In this document: positions 8,388 to 17,091 of the stretch, one piece after another
Layout of the letters: every line of letters starts with the position of its first letter
How positions within the stretch are numbered: the stretch's first letter is position 1
NCBI GenBank assembly: GCA_905339235.1
Contig: CAJPFG010000026.1
Coordinates: 1-64,000, forward strand
Source: Phycisphaerales bacterium
GTDB lineage: Bacteria > Planctomycetota > Phycisphaerae > Phycisphaerales > UBA1924
Length of the DNA: 64,000 bases
Direction: 5' to 3'
The notes under the pieces: generated by a model
Seen by the model: the letters and a program-made list of their open reading frames with translations, nothing else
Told to the model about the DNA's origin: nothing
Databases searched by the model: none
Program-made: the position numbers and the translations under genes

Positions 8388-8521
8388 GCCGCGTTCGTTT
8401 GCGCCGGCGAACCGCGGGATCCACGCCCCCCCCGGTGAAGTCGTGGGGACGCCGCGCCGATGCCCAGGGGTCGGCGCGGGGGTGTGGGCGGCGTCCCGCG
8501 GGTCCCATTGGAGCAGTAACC

Positions 8522-8570
8522 GGGCCGCGATCGGGTTGTCTCCGGTTCCGGGCGCGGCCCTCCTTTCGTT
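8522..8570 (+). terminator. possible terminator after the small paralog pair
   Basis: GGGCCGCG (8522-8529) pairs with CGCGGCCC (8553-8560) across a 23-base loop and is followed by TCCTTTCGTT. It lies 135 bases after the stop at 8387. The loop is long, so the call is moderate. Confidence 0.35.
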
Positions 8571-8666
8571 CGGACGGCGGCGGCGGTGGCTCTGTTCGCG
8601 GAGTGGGGCGAAACCACGAGTATGGGATCGGCGTGAGCCTCCCGCAACCAAGGCCGGTGCGACCTG

Positions 8667-8672
8667 TATACT
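8667..8672 (+). promoter_or_regulatory. candidate -10 element very close to a start codon
   Basis: TATACT preceded by TG (extended -10 style) ends 6 bases before the ATG at 8679. If used, transcription would begin at or next to the start codon, giving a leaderless mRNA. No clear -35 is seen. Confidence 0.3.
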
Positions 8673-8678
8673 CCGGCC

Positions 8679-9494
8679 ATGAGCCACGCCGATGCTCGCC
8701 CGAGCCGTCTGCCGGCCTTCGTTCAGTGGACCGGCCCCGGCCGTGTGCTCGTGCTTGCCCTTTCCGCGACTTCGATCTGGTGCCTGCTGAGCGAGATGTA
8801 CGGGCTGTGCGACATGCGGACGTTTTTCTATGCGATTCTGCTTCCGGCGACGGGCGTGCTGTACGCCCTCTCGCTGCTGGACCGCTCGAAAGGGGATCGG
8901 AGACTGTTTCGCGCTGTGATGATCGGCTCGTTGGCGGGCCTCACTGGGGCGGTTCTGTACGATGTGTTCCGCCTGCCGTTCGTCTTCTCCGAATCGTGGG
9001 GCATGGGCAGGGTCGGCATCCCGCAGATGCCGTTGTTCAAGGTCTTCCCGCGCTTCGGGGCGCTGATCCTGGGCGAGCCGATGGAGCAGGGCCTGGCCGC
9101 GGGGCGACCCGGGAGCGCGTGGGGTGCGGGGTACTCGCTGCGGGCCCACGTTCTGGGCTGGCTGTATCACTTCAGCAACGGGGCGACGTTTGGAGTGATG
9201 TTCGCCGCGATGTTCGCGAGCGGCCGGGAAGCGCTGGGGGCGGCGCGGGAGGCGGTATCAGGAAGGATACAGGCCGGTCGCGTGTGGAAGCCGGTCATGT
9301 GGGCCACGCTGATGGCCGTGGGGATTGAGGTCGGCCTGCTGCTATCGCCGTACGCGAAGTTCTTCGGCATTCACCCGACGACGCGGTTCGTGGTCGTGAC
9401 GATGCTCGCGCACCTTATCTTCGGGCTGGGCATGGGCGGGTACTTCGCGTGGCACGGGAGCCGATGGCGCTTGTCCGCGTCGGCAGTTGCGTAG
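8679..9494 (+). CDS. multi-pass membrane protein of unknown function
   Basis: 271 residues with about six hydrophobic segments (near 24-42, 48-66, 80-100, 160-185, 208-228 and 238-258). The cytoplasmic N-terminus is short. A loop containing LYDVFRLPFVF and GIPQMPLFKVFPRFG is the most distinctive part. No transporter or enzyme motif is recognised. No good ribosome-binding site precedes the ATG, consistent with the -10-like element at 8667. It converges with the topoisomerase gene, 35 bases away. Confidence 0.65.
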   Translation: MSHADARPSRLPAFVQWTGPGRVLVLALSATSIWCLLSEMYGLCDMRTFFYAILLPATGVLYALSLLDRSKGDRRLFRAVMIGSLAGLTGAVLYDVFRLPFVFSESWGMGRVGIPQMPLFKVFPRFGALILGEPMEQGLAAGRPGSAWGAGYSLRAHVLGWLYHFSNGATFGVMFAAMFASGREALGAAREAVSGRIQAGRVWKPVMWATLMAVGIEVGLLLSPYAKFFGIHPTTRFVVVTMLAHLIFGLGMGGYFAWHGSRWRLSASAVA

Positions 9495-9529
9495 CGCGGG
9501 CCGGCGGTGGTGCAACCCCGTCACGAAAC

Positions 9530-11815
9530 TCAGAACAAGCCTGGCCCATCGTCCACGGGAACCAACTTCCCGTTCACCAGCCGCATCTTCGGCTTGGGAT
9601 TCTTGGCTGGCGGCGGAGAGGGCGCCGGCTCGGCTTTGGGAGTGGCCTCGGGCGGAGGCGGCGGCTTGGAGGCGGACTTGGGGGCCGGAGAGCCGCTCTT
9701 CGGACTTTTGGCGCGAGGCTTGGTCTGGGTTCCCGTTCGGGAAAGCCTCCCGGGAGCGGCCGTGTCGATGAGGCGGGGGTCATCGTCGTCCGTGTTGGCG
9801 AGGGCCGCGACCTTCAGCCTGGCCGACTCGGCCTTGGACGGCGCGAACGGATCGGGCTTGGCGCCCTTGGCGCGGGCGGCGCCGGCGGGGGCGGGCTGCT
9901 CGACGATGATCACGCCTTCCTGGTCGGCGGGGTCCTCGACGGCTTTGCCCTCTTCATCCAACTGAAGGTCGGCGACTGCGGTTCGCCGCCGGGCCTGCAC
10001 CAGCAGGGCCTCGAAGAGTTTCTTGGCGTCCGTGCCGTTGATCGCGTTCACGGCCTGGGAGATTTCCCCGATGTACCGCTCGAAGACGTCGCGGCGTTCG
10101 CCTTCTCGCCGCATCTTGGCCCGCTTGCGGAGGTAGGTGCCGAGTTTGCGCCCGCACTCCATGAGCGCCAACTTCATCTCCTTGCGGATTTCGTCGTAGT
10201 CGGCGATGGCCTCTTTGCTTTCGCTGGTGAAGGGAACCCACACGCTGGCCATGTGGATCATGATGACCATCGGGCCGACGGGCAGGCCGCCTCGCGGCTG
10301 TTGGAGGTCGTAGTTTCGCCAGTTGGTTTCGGCGACGGCCTTGAAGGAGGAGCACGCGGACTGCTGGAAGAGCAGAGGCACGCGGTTGGCGAAGCGGATG
10401 ACTCGCGAGGTCTCATCCGCGGCGAGTTCGCCGCCGAAAGCGACGGCGGTTTCGATGAGGAAGGGCCGGCCGCGGTAGACGCCGGGGTCGCGCGACGAGG
10501 CGGCGTAGAACTCGGCGCGCACGCCCTTGAACATGCCCTTGAGGAGTTGCTGGACGCCGATGGGGGCGAGGCAGTCGGTGGGCGGGGGCGCTAGTTTGGC
10601 TTCCTGGAAGACCTTGTAGAGGGCCTCGGCCTGGGGCGATTCGATGTCCGAGACTTTCGCCCGGCTGGTGACGTCGATCTTGTCGCAGAAATCGCTGGCG
10701 GTGGCGGCGGAGACGCGGCTGAACCGTTCCTGCAGGAAGTTGTAGAGGGTGCCGCCCTCCTCGGCCTCGTAGTCCTTGAGCATCTGAAGGAGGGTGCCGA
10801 GTTCGACGCCGCGCGGGTGGGGCTGGATTTCCTTGGTCTCCGGGGGCAGTTCGTTCACCGCTCGAGGAAAGATCACCAGCGGGCCCAGGTCCTGCGTGGT
10901 TTCGGGCTCGGGTTGCGGCGCGGCCGGCACGGACGCGTCGGGAGTCGGCGGCGCGGCTTTGGTGCCGCGGCCTTTGAGCAGGGGTACGTCCTCCTCGTCG
11001 TCGGTCGTGCGGGTCGGGCGGACGAAGGTGATCTTGGCGTGCGGGTTGGCGATGGCGGTGAGTTCGAGGAACTCGTCCACGCTGCCGCGCCCGCGCTGGT
11101 ACTTGCCCTCCAGTTCGATCGAGACGCTCGTGCCCGTGGGGTAGTTGGCGGCGGAGAGGAACTCTCCCTTTTCCGCGAGGTCGCGGACCGCGGGGTTCAA
11201 CTCGCGGAGTCGCCGGAGCGGGAAATCGTCCGACTCCTCGTCGAGCGTCACTTCGGCGCGGTTGGTCTTGGTGTTCATGGCCAACTCGATGTGGTGCGCC
11301 TTCTTGCTGGCGTTGGGGCGGGTCTGGATCGCCATCGGCTTGCCGGTGGTGATCAGGCCGTACATGCCGGCGGCGGAGATGCCGATGCCCTGTTGCCCGC
11401 GGGACATCTTGAGGCGGTGGAACTTTGAGCCGTAGAGGAGCCGCCCGAAGATGTGCTCCACCTGCTTCTTGACGATGCCCGGGCCGTTGTCCACGACGGT
11501 AATCCGGTAGCGCGAGGACTTCGCCGTCGCGGGCCGGTCGGGCTGGAGGTCTTCGATCACCACGGAGATGTCGGGCAGAATTCCCGCTTCTTCGCACGCG
11601 TCCAGCGAGTTATCCACGGCCTCCTTGACCGCCGTGAGGAGCGCCTTGCGCGGGTTGTCGAAGCCCAAGAGGTGCCGGTTTTTCGCGAAGAACTCCGAGA
11701 CGGAGATATCGCGCTGCTTGGCCGCCATGCTCTCGGCGGTCGCTCGCGGAGTCGTTTTCTTGCTCATTGGCTTGATGATTTCGGCCGGGGGGTCCGGCAA
11801 GGTTGCGGTCGTCAT
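9530..11815 (-). CDS. top6B: DNA topoisomerase VI subunit B
   Basis: 761 residues; the ATPase subunit of a type IIB topoisomerase. GHKL signatures are clear: EAVDNSLDA (65-73, Mg-binding Asn69), DNGPGI (109-114) and GQQGIGISAA (140-149). A helix-two-turns-helix region follows (about 345-410), then the transducer with PFTSESKEAIAD near residue 530. Archaeal homologs run about 530-620 residues. The excess here is a Pro/Ala/Glu insert near 265-300 and a ~110-residue Pro/Lys/Ala-rich tail after about 650. GGAGG precedes ATG 11815. The protein normally works with subunit A (Spo11-like), which is not in this window. Topoisomerase VI is mainly archaeal and patchy in bacteria, so transfer at some time is likely. 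Confidence 0.93.
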   Translation of the reverse strand: MTTATLPDPPAEIIKPMSKKTTPRATAESMAAKQRDISVSEFFAKNRHLLGFDNPRKALLTAVKEAVDNSLDACEEAGILPDISVVIEDLQPDRPATAKSSRYRITVVDNGPGIVKKQVEHIFGRLLYGSKFHRLKMSRGQQGIGISAAGMYGLITTGKPMAIQTRPNASKKAHHIELAMNTKTNRAEVTLDEESDDFPLRRLRELNPAVRDLAEKGEFLSAANYPTGTSVSIELEGKYQRGRGSVDEFLELTAIANPHAKITFVRPTRTTDDEEDVPLLKGRGTKAAPPTPDASVPAAPQPEPETTQDLGPLVIFPRAVNELPPETKEIQPHPRGVELGTLLQMLKDYEAEEGGTLYNFLQERFSRVSAATASDFCDKIDVTSRAKVSDIESPQAEALYKVFQEAKLAPPPTDCLAPIGVQQLLKGMFKGVRAEFYAASSRDPGVYRGRPFLIETAVAFGGELAADETSRVIRFANRVPLLFQQSACSSFKAVAETNWRNYDLQQPRGGLPVGPMVIMIHMASVWVPFTSESKEAIADYDEIRKEMKLALMECGRKLGTYLRKRAKMRREGERRDVFERYIGEISQAVNAINGTDAKKLFEALLVQARRRTAVADLQLDEEGKAVEDPADQEGVIIVEQPAPAGAARAKGAKPDPFAPSKAESARLKVAALANTDDDDPRLIDTAAPGRLSRTGTQTKPRAKSPKSGSPAPKSASKPPPPPEATPKAEPAPSPPPAKNPKPKMRLVNGKLVPVDDGPGLF

Positions 11816-12132
11816 GTCGGCCCTCCGTGGCCTGTTTCCCGCCCGTGCGGATCACAGAGCATATCGCCCTTTGGCCGCGGCGGGCATCAGTTCATCCGAC
11901 GGCGGCGGCCGGCGCGATGGTCGCGGGGGCTCGCCAGCGCTCCAGGCGTCGCCCGATACGCGAGGGCGTCGGATGGGTATTGCAGTGGCTCGACGGTGTC
12001 GGTAGTCGTTCACGACACTTCGGGATTCGCTGCCTGACCGACGGCGCGCAGAACTCGCTTCGGAGCAAGAAGGAACAGGAGGACGAGCAGCGTTACTGGG
12101 ACAGTTTCCCCACGCCCAAGGACTGAGCGGGG
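11816..12132. other. intergenic region upstream of top6B
   Basis: No convincing gene. On the minus strand TATGCT (11858-11863) is a possible -10 for top6B, giving a leader of roughly 35 bases with GGAGG before the ATG; no good -35 is seen. A plus-strand frame ending at 12126 has a protein-like Lys/Glu-rich end (KKEQEDEQRYWD) but no credible start or ribosome-binding site. Confidence 0.4.
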
Positions 12133-12633
12133 TCACAACGCGACCGTCCCCCGTCGCAGATTCAGGATCAACTCGACCTGCCCGGTCGGGCGCTGCGTGC
12201 GCCTGGCGATCTCGACCGGTCGGAGGCCCTGATCGGCGAGTTCGTAGACCTCGGCGAAAGCGGGGTCCACTTGGCCGTGCGGGCGGGCGAGGGGCTTGAC
12301 TTCCATCCCGCGGGCGATGGCCTTGTCCAACTCGGCGATCCGCTGGTCGGCGGCGTCGAGCAAGCGCTCCAGGCGCTCGGCCCTGGCGTCGAGTTCAGTC
12401 GCGAGCCGCTCGGTGAGTTCTTTCATGTCGGCGGTGAGGGATCCGACCTCGTCGGGGCCGGCGGCCTCCATGGCGGCCGCGACTCGTTCGCGCCGCAGGA
12501 CGCGCAGGCGCCACCAGTACACGACGAGGGTGAGCCCGGCGATGAATAAGGCGGTGGCGATGCTTGACGCCCCAATCGGGAAGGCGGCTTCGGCCTCGGG
12601 AACGGGGAGCGGTTGGCTCTCCTGTGGGGTCAT
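12133..12633 (-). CDS. membrane-anchored coiled-coil protein with HTH-like tail
   Basis: 166 residues. A single membrane segment lies near 23-45 (ATALFIAGLTLVVYWW), followed by a basic stretch, a long heptad-rich coiled coil (about 60-115) and a C-terminal helix-turn-helix-like segment (LADQGLRPVEIARRTQ, about 133-160). It resembles bacterial DUF2802/DUF6115-type membrane proteins that end in a similar motif, but I cannot name the family with certainty. ATG 12633 is chosen because upstream residues are the antisense of tilS. It is divergent from tilS, with 53 bases between starts. Confidence 0.65.
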   Translation of the reverse strand: MTPQESQPLPVPEAEAAFPIGASSIATALFIAGLTLVVYWWRLRVLRRERVAAAMEAAGPDEVGSLTADMKELTERLATELDARAERLERLLDAADQRIAELDKAIARGMEVKPLARPHGQVDPAFAEVYELADQGLRPVEIARRTQRPTGQVELILNLRRGTVAL

Positions 12634-12686
12634 GGTCCGCTCGTTATTATCGGTTGGTGCCCCCGCGCAACCACAATCTTGAGGCG

Positions 12687-13739
12687 ATGCACCGCGACGC
12701 GGCCGCGAGAACGGCTCTGCGCGCGTGGAGAAACCTCGCCCGGAAGGCCTCGGCCGGCACGCCGAGCCGCACACTTATCGCCTGTTCAGGGGGAGCCGAT
12801 TCCACCGCCCTCGTGCTGGTGCTAAGCAAGCAGCCCGACGCCGTTGTCGTGGCCCATGTGGTGCACGACCTGCGGCCGCGTCGGCAGGCCGTGGCCGACC
12901 GGGACGCGGCAAAGCGACTCGCGGATCGTCTGGGGCTGCGGTTTTGCGAAGCGTCGGTGCGGGTGCGCGGGCGCGCGGGAAACCCGGAAGCGAATGCCCG
13001 GCGGCTGCGGTACGCGGCCTTGGCCAGGCTCGCGCGCAAGCATCGCTGCACGTACGTTGCGACAGCCCATCACGCGGATGATCTGGTTGAGAGTGTGCTG
13101 ATGCGATTGCTGCGGGGCGCCGGCCCGCGCGGGCTCGCGGCCATGCGACCATCGCGTCCGCTGGATGGCGACTCCAGGGCGGCGATTCGCCTGATCCGTC
13201 CTTTGCTTGGGGTCACGCGGGCCGATGCGGAGAGGATTTGCCGGGTCGCCGGGGTGCCATGGCAAACCGACGCGACCAACACTGACACAAACCGCCTGCG
13301 GGCGGCGATCCGTGCTCGCGTGCTGCCGACGTTGCGATCCCTCGCGCCGGGGTACGAGGCCCGGGTCGTGCAGGCGGCGGCGATGCTGGGGCAGGCCGCG
13401 GACCTGATTGGGGCGAGGGCGGGCCATGTACGCGGCCTCGCGAAGGCTGGCGAAGGGAGGTTGGTTTGGGAGCGTGCGGCGTTGCGGCGCCGCCGCGCGA
13501 TCGTGCTTGGCGAGTGTTTGCGCCGGGCCGCGATTGAACTCGGCGCGTCGGCAGATCAACTGGGGTCGCGCGTTGTCGATCCGGTCGTCGCGAGTATTGT
13601 CTCCGCATCGGGAGAGCGAAAGGAGCACCAACTTGGCGGCGTGCTGGCGGTCGTGGACCGCGATGGCGTGAGGCTTGGGCGGGTGAAGAACTCGCGTCGG
13701 ACTATACCAAGGACCGGACGACGCCCTCGCCGACCATGA
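12687..13739 (+). CDS. tilS: tRNA(Ile)-lysidine synthase
   Basis: 350 residues. TilS attaches lysine to C34 of the CAU-anticodon tRNA-Ile in an ATP-dependent reaction, so the tRNA reads AUA. The N-terminal PP-loop SGGADS (34-39) binds ATP. HVVHDLRP, ATAHHADDLVES and the later TNTDTNRLRAAIR segment match the conserved N-type ATP pyrophosphatase core of TilS. The C-terminal substrate-binding region is shorter and divergent compared with the ~430-residue E. coli enzyme. ATG 12687 gives a compact N-terminus. The 3' end overlaps the convergent heme O synthase gene by 38 bases. Confidence 0.9.
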   Translation: MHRDAAARTALRAWRNLARKASAGTPSRTLIACSGGADSTALVLVLSKQPDAVVVAHVVHDLRPRRQAVADRDAAKRLADRLGLRFCEASVRVRGRAGNPEANARRLRYAALARLARKHRCTYVATAHHADDLVESVLMRLLRGAGPRGLAAMRPSRPLDGDSRAAIRLIRPLLGVTRADAERICRVAGVPWQTDATNTDTNRLRAAIRARVLPTLRSLAPGYEARVVQAAAMLGQAADLIGARAGHVRGLAKAGEGRLVWERAALRRRRAIVLGECLRRAAIELGASADQLGSRVVDPVVASIVSASGERKEHQLGGVLAVVDRDGVRLGRVKNSRRTIPRTGRRPRRP

Positions 13740-14682
13740 CCGTGAGCAGGATGGGCAGATGAGCGATTGACGCGAAGAAGACCTGCTTTGCGTGCGCCCG
13801 CTCTCGCGTGGCCGCGAGGCGAGCGCACAGGACGGCGTACACGACGCCGGTGCCGACGGCGACGAGGGGGTACACGATTCCGAGGCGATCGGGGAGGAAG
13901 ACCGCCGGCAAGAGGCTCGCGGGAAGCAGCGCCCACGCCCAGAGCACCATCGTGGCGGACGTCCATCGCCCGTCCGAGTCGATGACCGGAAGCACGCGGT
14001 ATCCGCCTCGTGCGTAGTCCTCGCGGTACATCCATGCGATCGCGAGGAAGTGCGGCAGTTGCCAGATGAGCATCACGGCGAGAAGCGACAGGCCAACCGG
14101 CGCGGTCACCGCACCAAATCCTCCGCCCAGGGCCGCGGTCGATCCGATGAGCGGGGGCAGGCCGCCCGGGATGGCGCCGACGAACGTGGCGAGCGTTGTT
14201 CGAGTCTTCAGGGGCGTGTACCAAAGCACGTACGACAGCACGCATGCGAGCGAAATGACTGCCGGAGCCGGGCCTGCCAGGAACAGCAACCCCACACCGA
14301 CGGAACTCAAACCAACTCCCGACCACAGGATCGTTCCGGGCCGGATTCTGCCGGACGGAATGGGCCGTCCGCGGGTTCGCTCCATTCGGGCGTCGCGCTC
14401 GCGCTCCATCCACTGGTTGATGGCGTTGGCCCCCGCCGCGGACAACGCCGTGCCTACGAGCGTCACCGCGCCGAGCCACGCAAACTCCCAGATCGACCAG
14501 GGCCTCGTGAGCGCAGCCATCACGAAACCGACGGCCGAAGTGACCGTCACAAGCCGGGTGATTCCCGGCTTGCAGGCCTCGATCACCGCGCCAACGCCGC
14601 GTCGATCGGACACACGCCGGGCGCGAGCCGGCGCCTCCGGCTTGGCGAGCGCTGGAATCTCCGCCGTTGCAATGTTCGACAC
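13702..14682 (-). CDS. ctaB: protoheme IX farnesyltransferase (heme O synthase)
   Basis: 326 residues; UbiA-superfamily prenyltransferase with about nine membrane helices that adds a farnesyl group to heme B to make heme O for terminal oxidases. The Mg-diphosphate motif is NQWMERERDARMERT (89-103), where the usual first Asp is Glu93 and the second is Asp97. The second region includes YTPLKTRTT and WQLPHFLAIAWMYREDY, with YARGGYRVLP, typical of CyoE/CtaB. The start is a GTG at 14682 with GGAG 10 bases upstream; no good ATG exists. Its other pathway partners (oxidase subunits) are not in the window. It ends inside tilS on the opposite strand. Confidence 0.9.
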   Translation of the reverse strand: MSNIATAEIPALAKPEAPARARRVSDRRGVGAVIEACKPGITRLVTVTSAVGFVMAALTRPWSIWEFAWLGAVTLVGTALSAAGANAINQWMERERDARMERTRGRPIPSGRIRPGTILWSGVGLSSVGVGLLFLAGPAPAVISLACVLSYVLWYTPLKTRTTLATFVGAIPGGLPPLIGSTAALGGGFGAVTAPVGLSLLAVMLIWQLPHFLAIAWMYREDYARGGYRVLPVIDSDGRWTSATMVLWAWALLPASLLPAVFLPDRLGIVYPLVAVGTGVVYAVLCARLAATRERAHAKQVFFASIAHLPILLTVMVGEGVVRSLV

Positions 14683-14747
14683 GTCCAGGGTGCTCCGTGT
14701 GCGACAAACCCGCAAGGAATCTTGTAAGACAGGAAGTCTAGCCGCGC

Positions 14748-15713
14748 TCAGGCGGCCTTGGCCACGGCGTCGAGGGCCAGAATCTCGAACAGAACGTGCG
14801 AAGCCAGTAGCGAGGTGGCATCTCCGACATCCCGGTCCGGAAGGACCTCCACGACATCGGCCCCCGACAAATGCACGCCGCGAAGCGCCCGGAGCAACCC
14901 GAGCACTTCGGAGGATGTGAACCCGCCGGGGCATGGGGTGCCTGTTCCGGGCGCGTACACGGGGTCTACGGCGTCGATGTCGAAGGTCAGGTAGGCCTCG
15001 CGCATGCCGAGTTTTTTGACGAAGGCGTGGAGCGCGGCCGCGCCGTCACGCCGGGCTTCATCGGCGGACACGAGCGAGACGCCGCGTGACTTGGCGAAAT
15101 CCAGGTCGGATTTGGCGTTGAGGGGGCCTCGCACGCCCACGGAGATCATCGCTTTGGGATCGACCAGCCCGTCCTCGATGGCGCGGATGAAAGGGGAGGC
15201 GTGTCCCCATTTCTCGCCCCACAACGAGTCCACGGTGTCGAGGTGAGCGTCGAAGTGAACGAGTGCGAGCCCGCCCGCGGGCTTGCCCCTGCGCTCCCAG
15301 GTCGCGCGTATGTTCGCGTAGGCAATCGAGTGGTCCCCGCCGACCGCGAGCAGCCGCGTCGAGGGATCGGCGAGTTTCCGCGCCCATTGGGTGACGGCGT
15401 CGAGCGTGCTTTTGATGCCGTAGGGGCTGACGGGCGCATCGCCGGCGTCGGCGAGGGAGAGCACCTCGCACACGTCCACATCGTGCTCGATGTGGTAGCG
15501 CTTCACATATTGGGATGCCTCGCGGATCGCACGCGGGCCGAATCTTGCGCCCGGGCGGTAGGTCACGCCGCCGTCGAAGGGAACACCGAAGATGGCCCAG
15601 TCCACCGGACGGCTTGCGGCGGGCAGCGATTCCAGCATCGGATACCGGCAGAATGTCGCAACCCCAGCGAACCGCGGCGAAACTCGTGCATCCGGAAGTA
15701 CCGTTCGGGCCAT
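14748..15713 (-). CDS. speB: agmatinase-like ureohydrolase
   Basis: 321 residues of the arginase/agmatinase family. The binuclear manganese ligands are all visible: GGDHS with His128, FDAHLD with Asp155, His157 and Asp159, and FDIDAVDP with Asp245 and Asp247. FGVPFDGG and RFGPRAIREAS near the N-terminus are typical of agmatinase/guanidinobutyrase. The likely reaction is hydrolysis of agmatine to putrescine and urea, but related guanidino acids cannot be excluded. ATG 15713 is preferred; upstream residues are the opposite strand of a promoter region. It lies 65 bases upstream of ctaB on the same strand. Confidence 0.85.
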   Translation of the reverse strand: MARTVLPDARVSPRFAGVATFCRYPMLESLPAASRPVDWAIFGVPFDGGVTYRPGARFGPRAIREASQYVKRYHIEHDVDVCEVLSLADAGDAPVSPYGIKSTLDAVTQWARKLADPSTRLLAVGGDHSIAYANIRATWERRGKPAGGLALVHFDAHLDTVDSLWGEKWGHASPFIRAIEDGLVDPKAMISVGVRGPLNAKSDLDFAKSRGVSLVSADEARRDGAAALHAFVKKLGMREAYLTFDIDAVDPVYAPGTGTPCPGGFTSSEVLGLLRALRGVHLSGADVVEVLPDRDVGDATSLLASHVLFEILALDAVAKAA

Positions 15714-15808
15714 GGCGGAGTGTATGTGGCGAGGGGGGAACCATACTTCACCGGACGGGATGCGAGGGACCGGCAGTCTTGGTATGCTCGGCGGGCGGAG
15801 GCCCGCGC

Positions 15809-16702
15809 ATGTCCGAACTTCCACCGCCGATTCCTGCGATTCCCGCGCTGCCGGCGACGCCACCATTGACGCCCGGCCGAATCGGCGGCCGACAGTACGA
15901 ACCGGGGCCGGCGGGCGAGTTCAGAATCGGCGACGCCTTCTCGCTGGGCTGGACCGCGATGACGGCCCAGTACGGCGTGCTGCTGGGGGCGCTTGTGGTG
16001 TGCGGGCTCATCTCGATCGCGGGGTATGTTCTTGCCTCGTTCATCCCGCTGGTCGGCAGTTTTGCGGGCTTCCTGATCGCGCCGCTGGGGTTTGGGCTCT
16101 CGTTCACGTTTGTCCGCGCCGTCCGGGGGAACTCGGTCGAAGTCATGGAGTTTTTCACTCACCTCAAGAACACCTATTGGCAGGTGGTGCTCATTAATCT
16201 CCTGCTGACGTTGATCTCGTTCGCCGCACTTCTGCCGTTCGGAGTGGCCATCGTTTTCCTGATCTTCGTGCTCAGCGCGTCGGGAGGGGCTTCGGCTCCG
16301 GTGGCCATCGCGATTCTCGCGGTCCTGGGCATCGCTTGCGTTCTGGGGTCGCTGTACTTTCAGGCCCGACTTGCGTTCGCGCCGCTCCTCTATCTCGACG
16401 CTCCGCCCGGCTCGCTGGAGATCATGGAAGCCCTCAAGTTGAGTTGGCGTCGCACGGCGGACGCGGCGTGGCCGCTGGTGGGCCTAGCCATCCTGCTGGT
16501 GATCGTAAACGTCGCGACGTTACTGTTGCTCGTTGTCGGAGCAATCCTGCTGGGCGCGCCGCTGAGCGCCGCGGTGAACGCCGCGGCGTACGACCTCATC
16601 TGCCCCGTTGGGCGGGATGGGTTGTGCCCCAAGTGCGGGTACGACTGCCGGGGTACGGGTTCGGCGGTGTGTCCAGAGTGCGGTGACTCGCTTTTCGCCT
16701 AG
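15809..16702 (+). CDS. membrane protein with C-terminal zinc ribbon
   Basis: 297 residues. A Pro-rich start is followed by a cytoplasmic DAFSLGWTAM segment and about six membrane helices arranged like DUF975/glycerophosphoryl-diester-like membrane proteins (FxxF...HLKNTYWQVVLINLLLTLI). The C-terminus is a compact zinc ribbon: CPKCGYDC...CPECG (about 272-293). GGAG precedes ATG 15809. A TATGCT at 15783-15788 is a candidate -10. It ends tail-to-tail with another zinc-ribbon membrane protein. Function unknown; the ribbon recurs in three other genes here. Confidence 0.7.
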   Translation: MSELPPPIPAIPALPATPPLTPGRIGGRQYEPGPAGEFRIGDAFSLGWTAMTAQYGVLLGALVVCGLISIAGYVLASFIPLVGSFAGFLIAPLGFGLSFTFVRAVRGNSVEVMEFFTHLKNTYWQVVLINLLLTLISFAALLPFGVAIVFLIFVLSASGGASAPVAIAILAVLGIACVLGSLYFQARLAFAPLLYLDAPPGSLEIMEALKLSWRRTADAAWPLVGLAILLVIVNVATLLLLVVGAILLGAPLSAAVNAAAYDLICPVGRDGLCPKCGYDCRGTGSAVCPECGDSLFA

Positions 16703-17091
16703 TTTGCCGGGTCGGCCGGCCCGACTACCGGCTTATCCGCTCGCGATTCGTTCGGCCGCTTGAACTCGCAGCCGCACTCTGGGCAGCGGTCCCCGGCGAC
16801 GCCCACGAGGCTGTACTGGCAGTTGTCGCAGCGGACTCCCAGGTCACGCAGGCACAGGCGAATCAGGCCATCGGCGAAGAACAGGAGGTAGACTCCAAAG
16901 CCGCCCTGCACGAGCGACTCGGCCGCCGCGAGCAGATACGACATGCCGTAGCCGGGGGGCCACGTGCCCTGGTATTCGACGAAGGTGCTGACGACCGAGG
17001 CGAGCAACGCGACCAGGCGTGGCACCGAAAGACCGAGCATGACAAGGCCTATCGCCCGGAGAGCCAATCGAAACCAACTGCGGTCTTTCAT
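16699..17091 (-). CDS. small membrane protein with C-terminal zinc ribbon
   Basis: 130 residues: a basic N-terminus, two or three membrane helices (about 8-35 and 50-85), then a zinc ribbon CDNCQYSL...CPECGCEF (about 94-112) and a hydrophilic tail. ATG 17091 overlaps the stop of the upstream gene (ATGA at 17088-17091), so translation is coupled. The 3' end overlaps the convergent zinc-ribbon gene by 4 bases. No known function. Confidence 0.65.
   Translation of the reverse strand: MKDRSWFRLALRAIGLVMLGLSVPRLVALLASVVSTFVEYQGTWPPGYGMSYLLAAAESLVQGGFGVYLLFFADGLIRLCLRDLGVRCDNCQYSLVGVAGDRCPECGCEFKRPNESRADKPVVGPADPAN

Noticed and set aside
11803..12126. Plus-strand frame ending in a Lys/Glu-rich segment (KKEQEDEQRYWD)
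   Set aside because: The end looks protein-like, but no suitable start or ribosome-binding site exists and the N-terminal part is the antisense of top6B and spacer.
12133..12633. Subunit A of topoisomerase VI next to top6B
   Set aside because: The protein is a single-pass coiled-coil with an HTH-like end and has no Toprim or WHD features.
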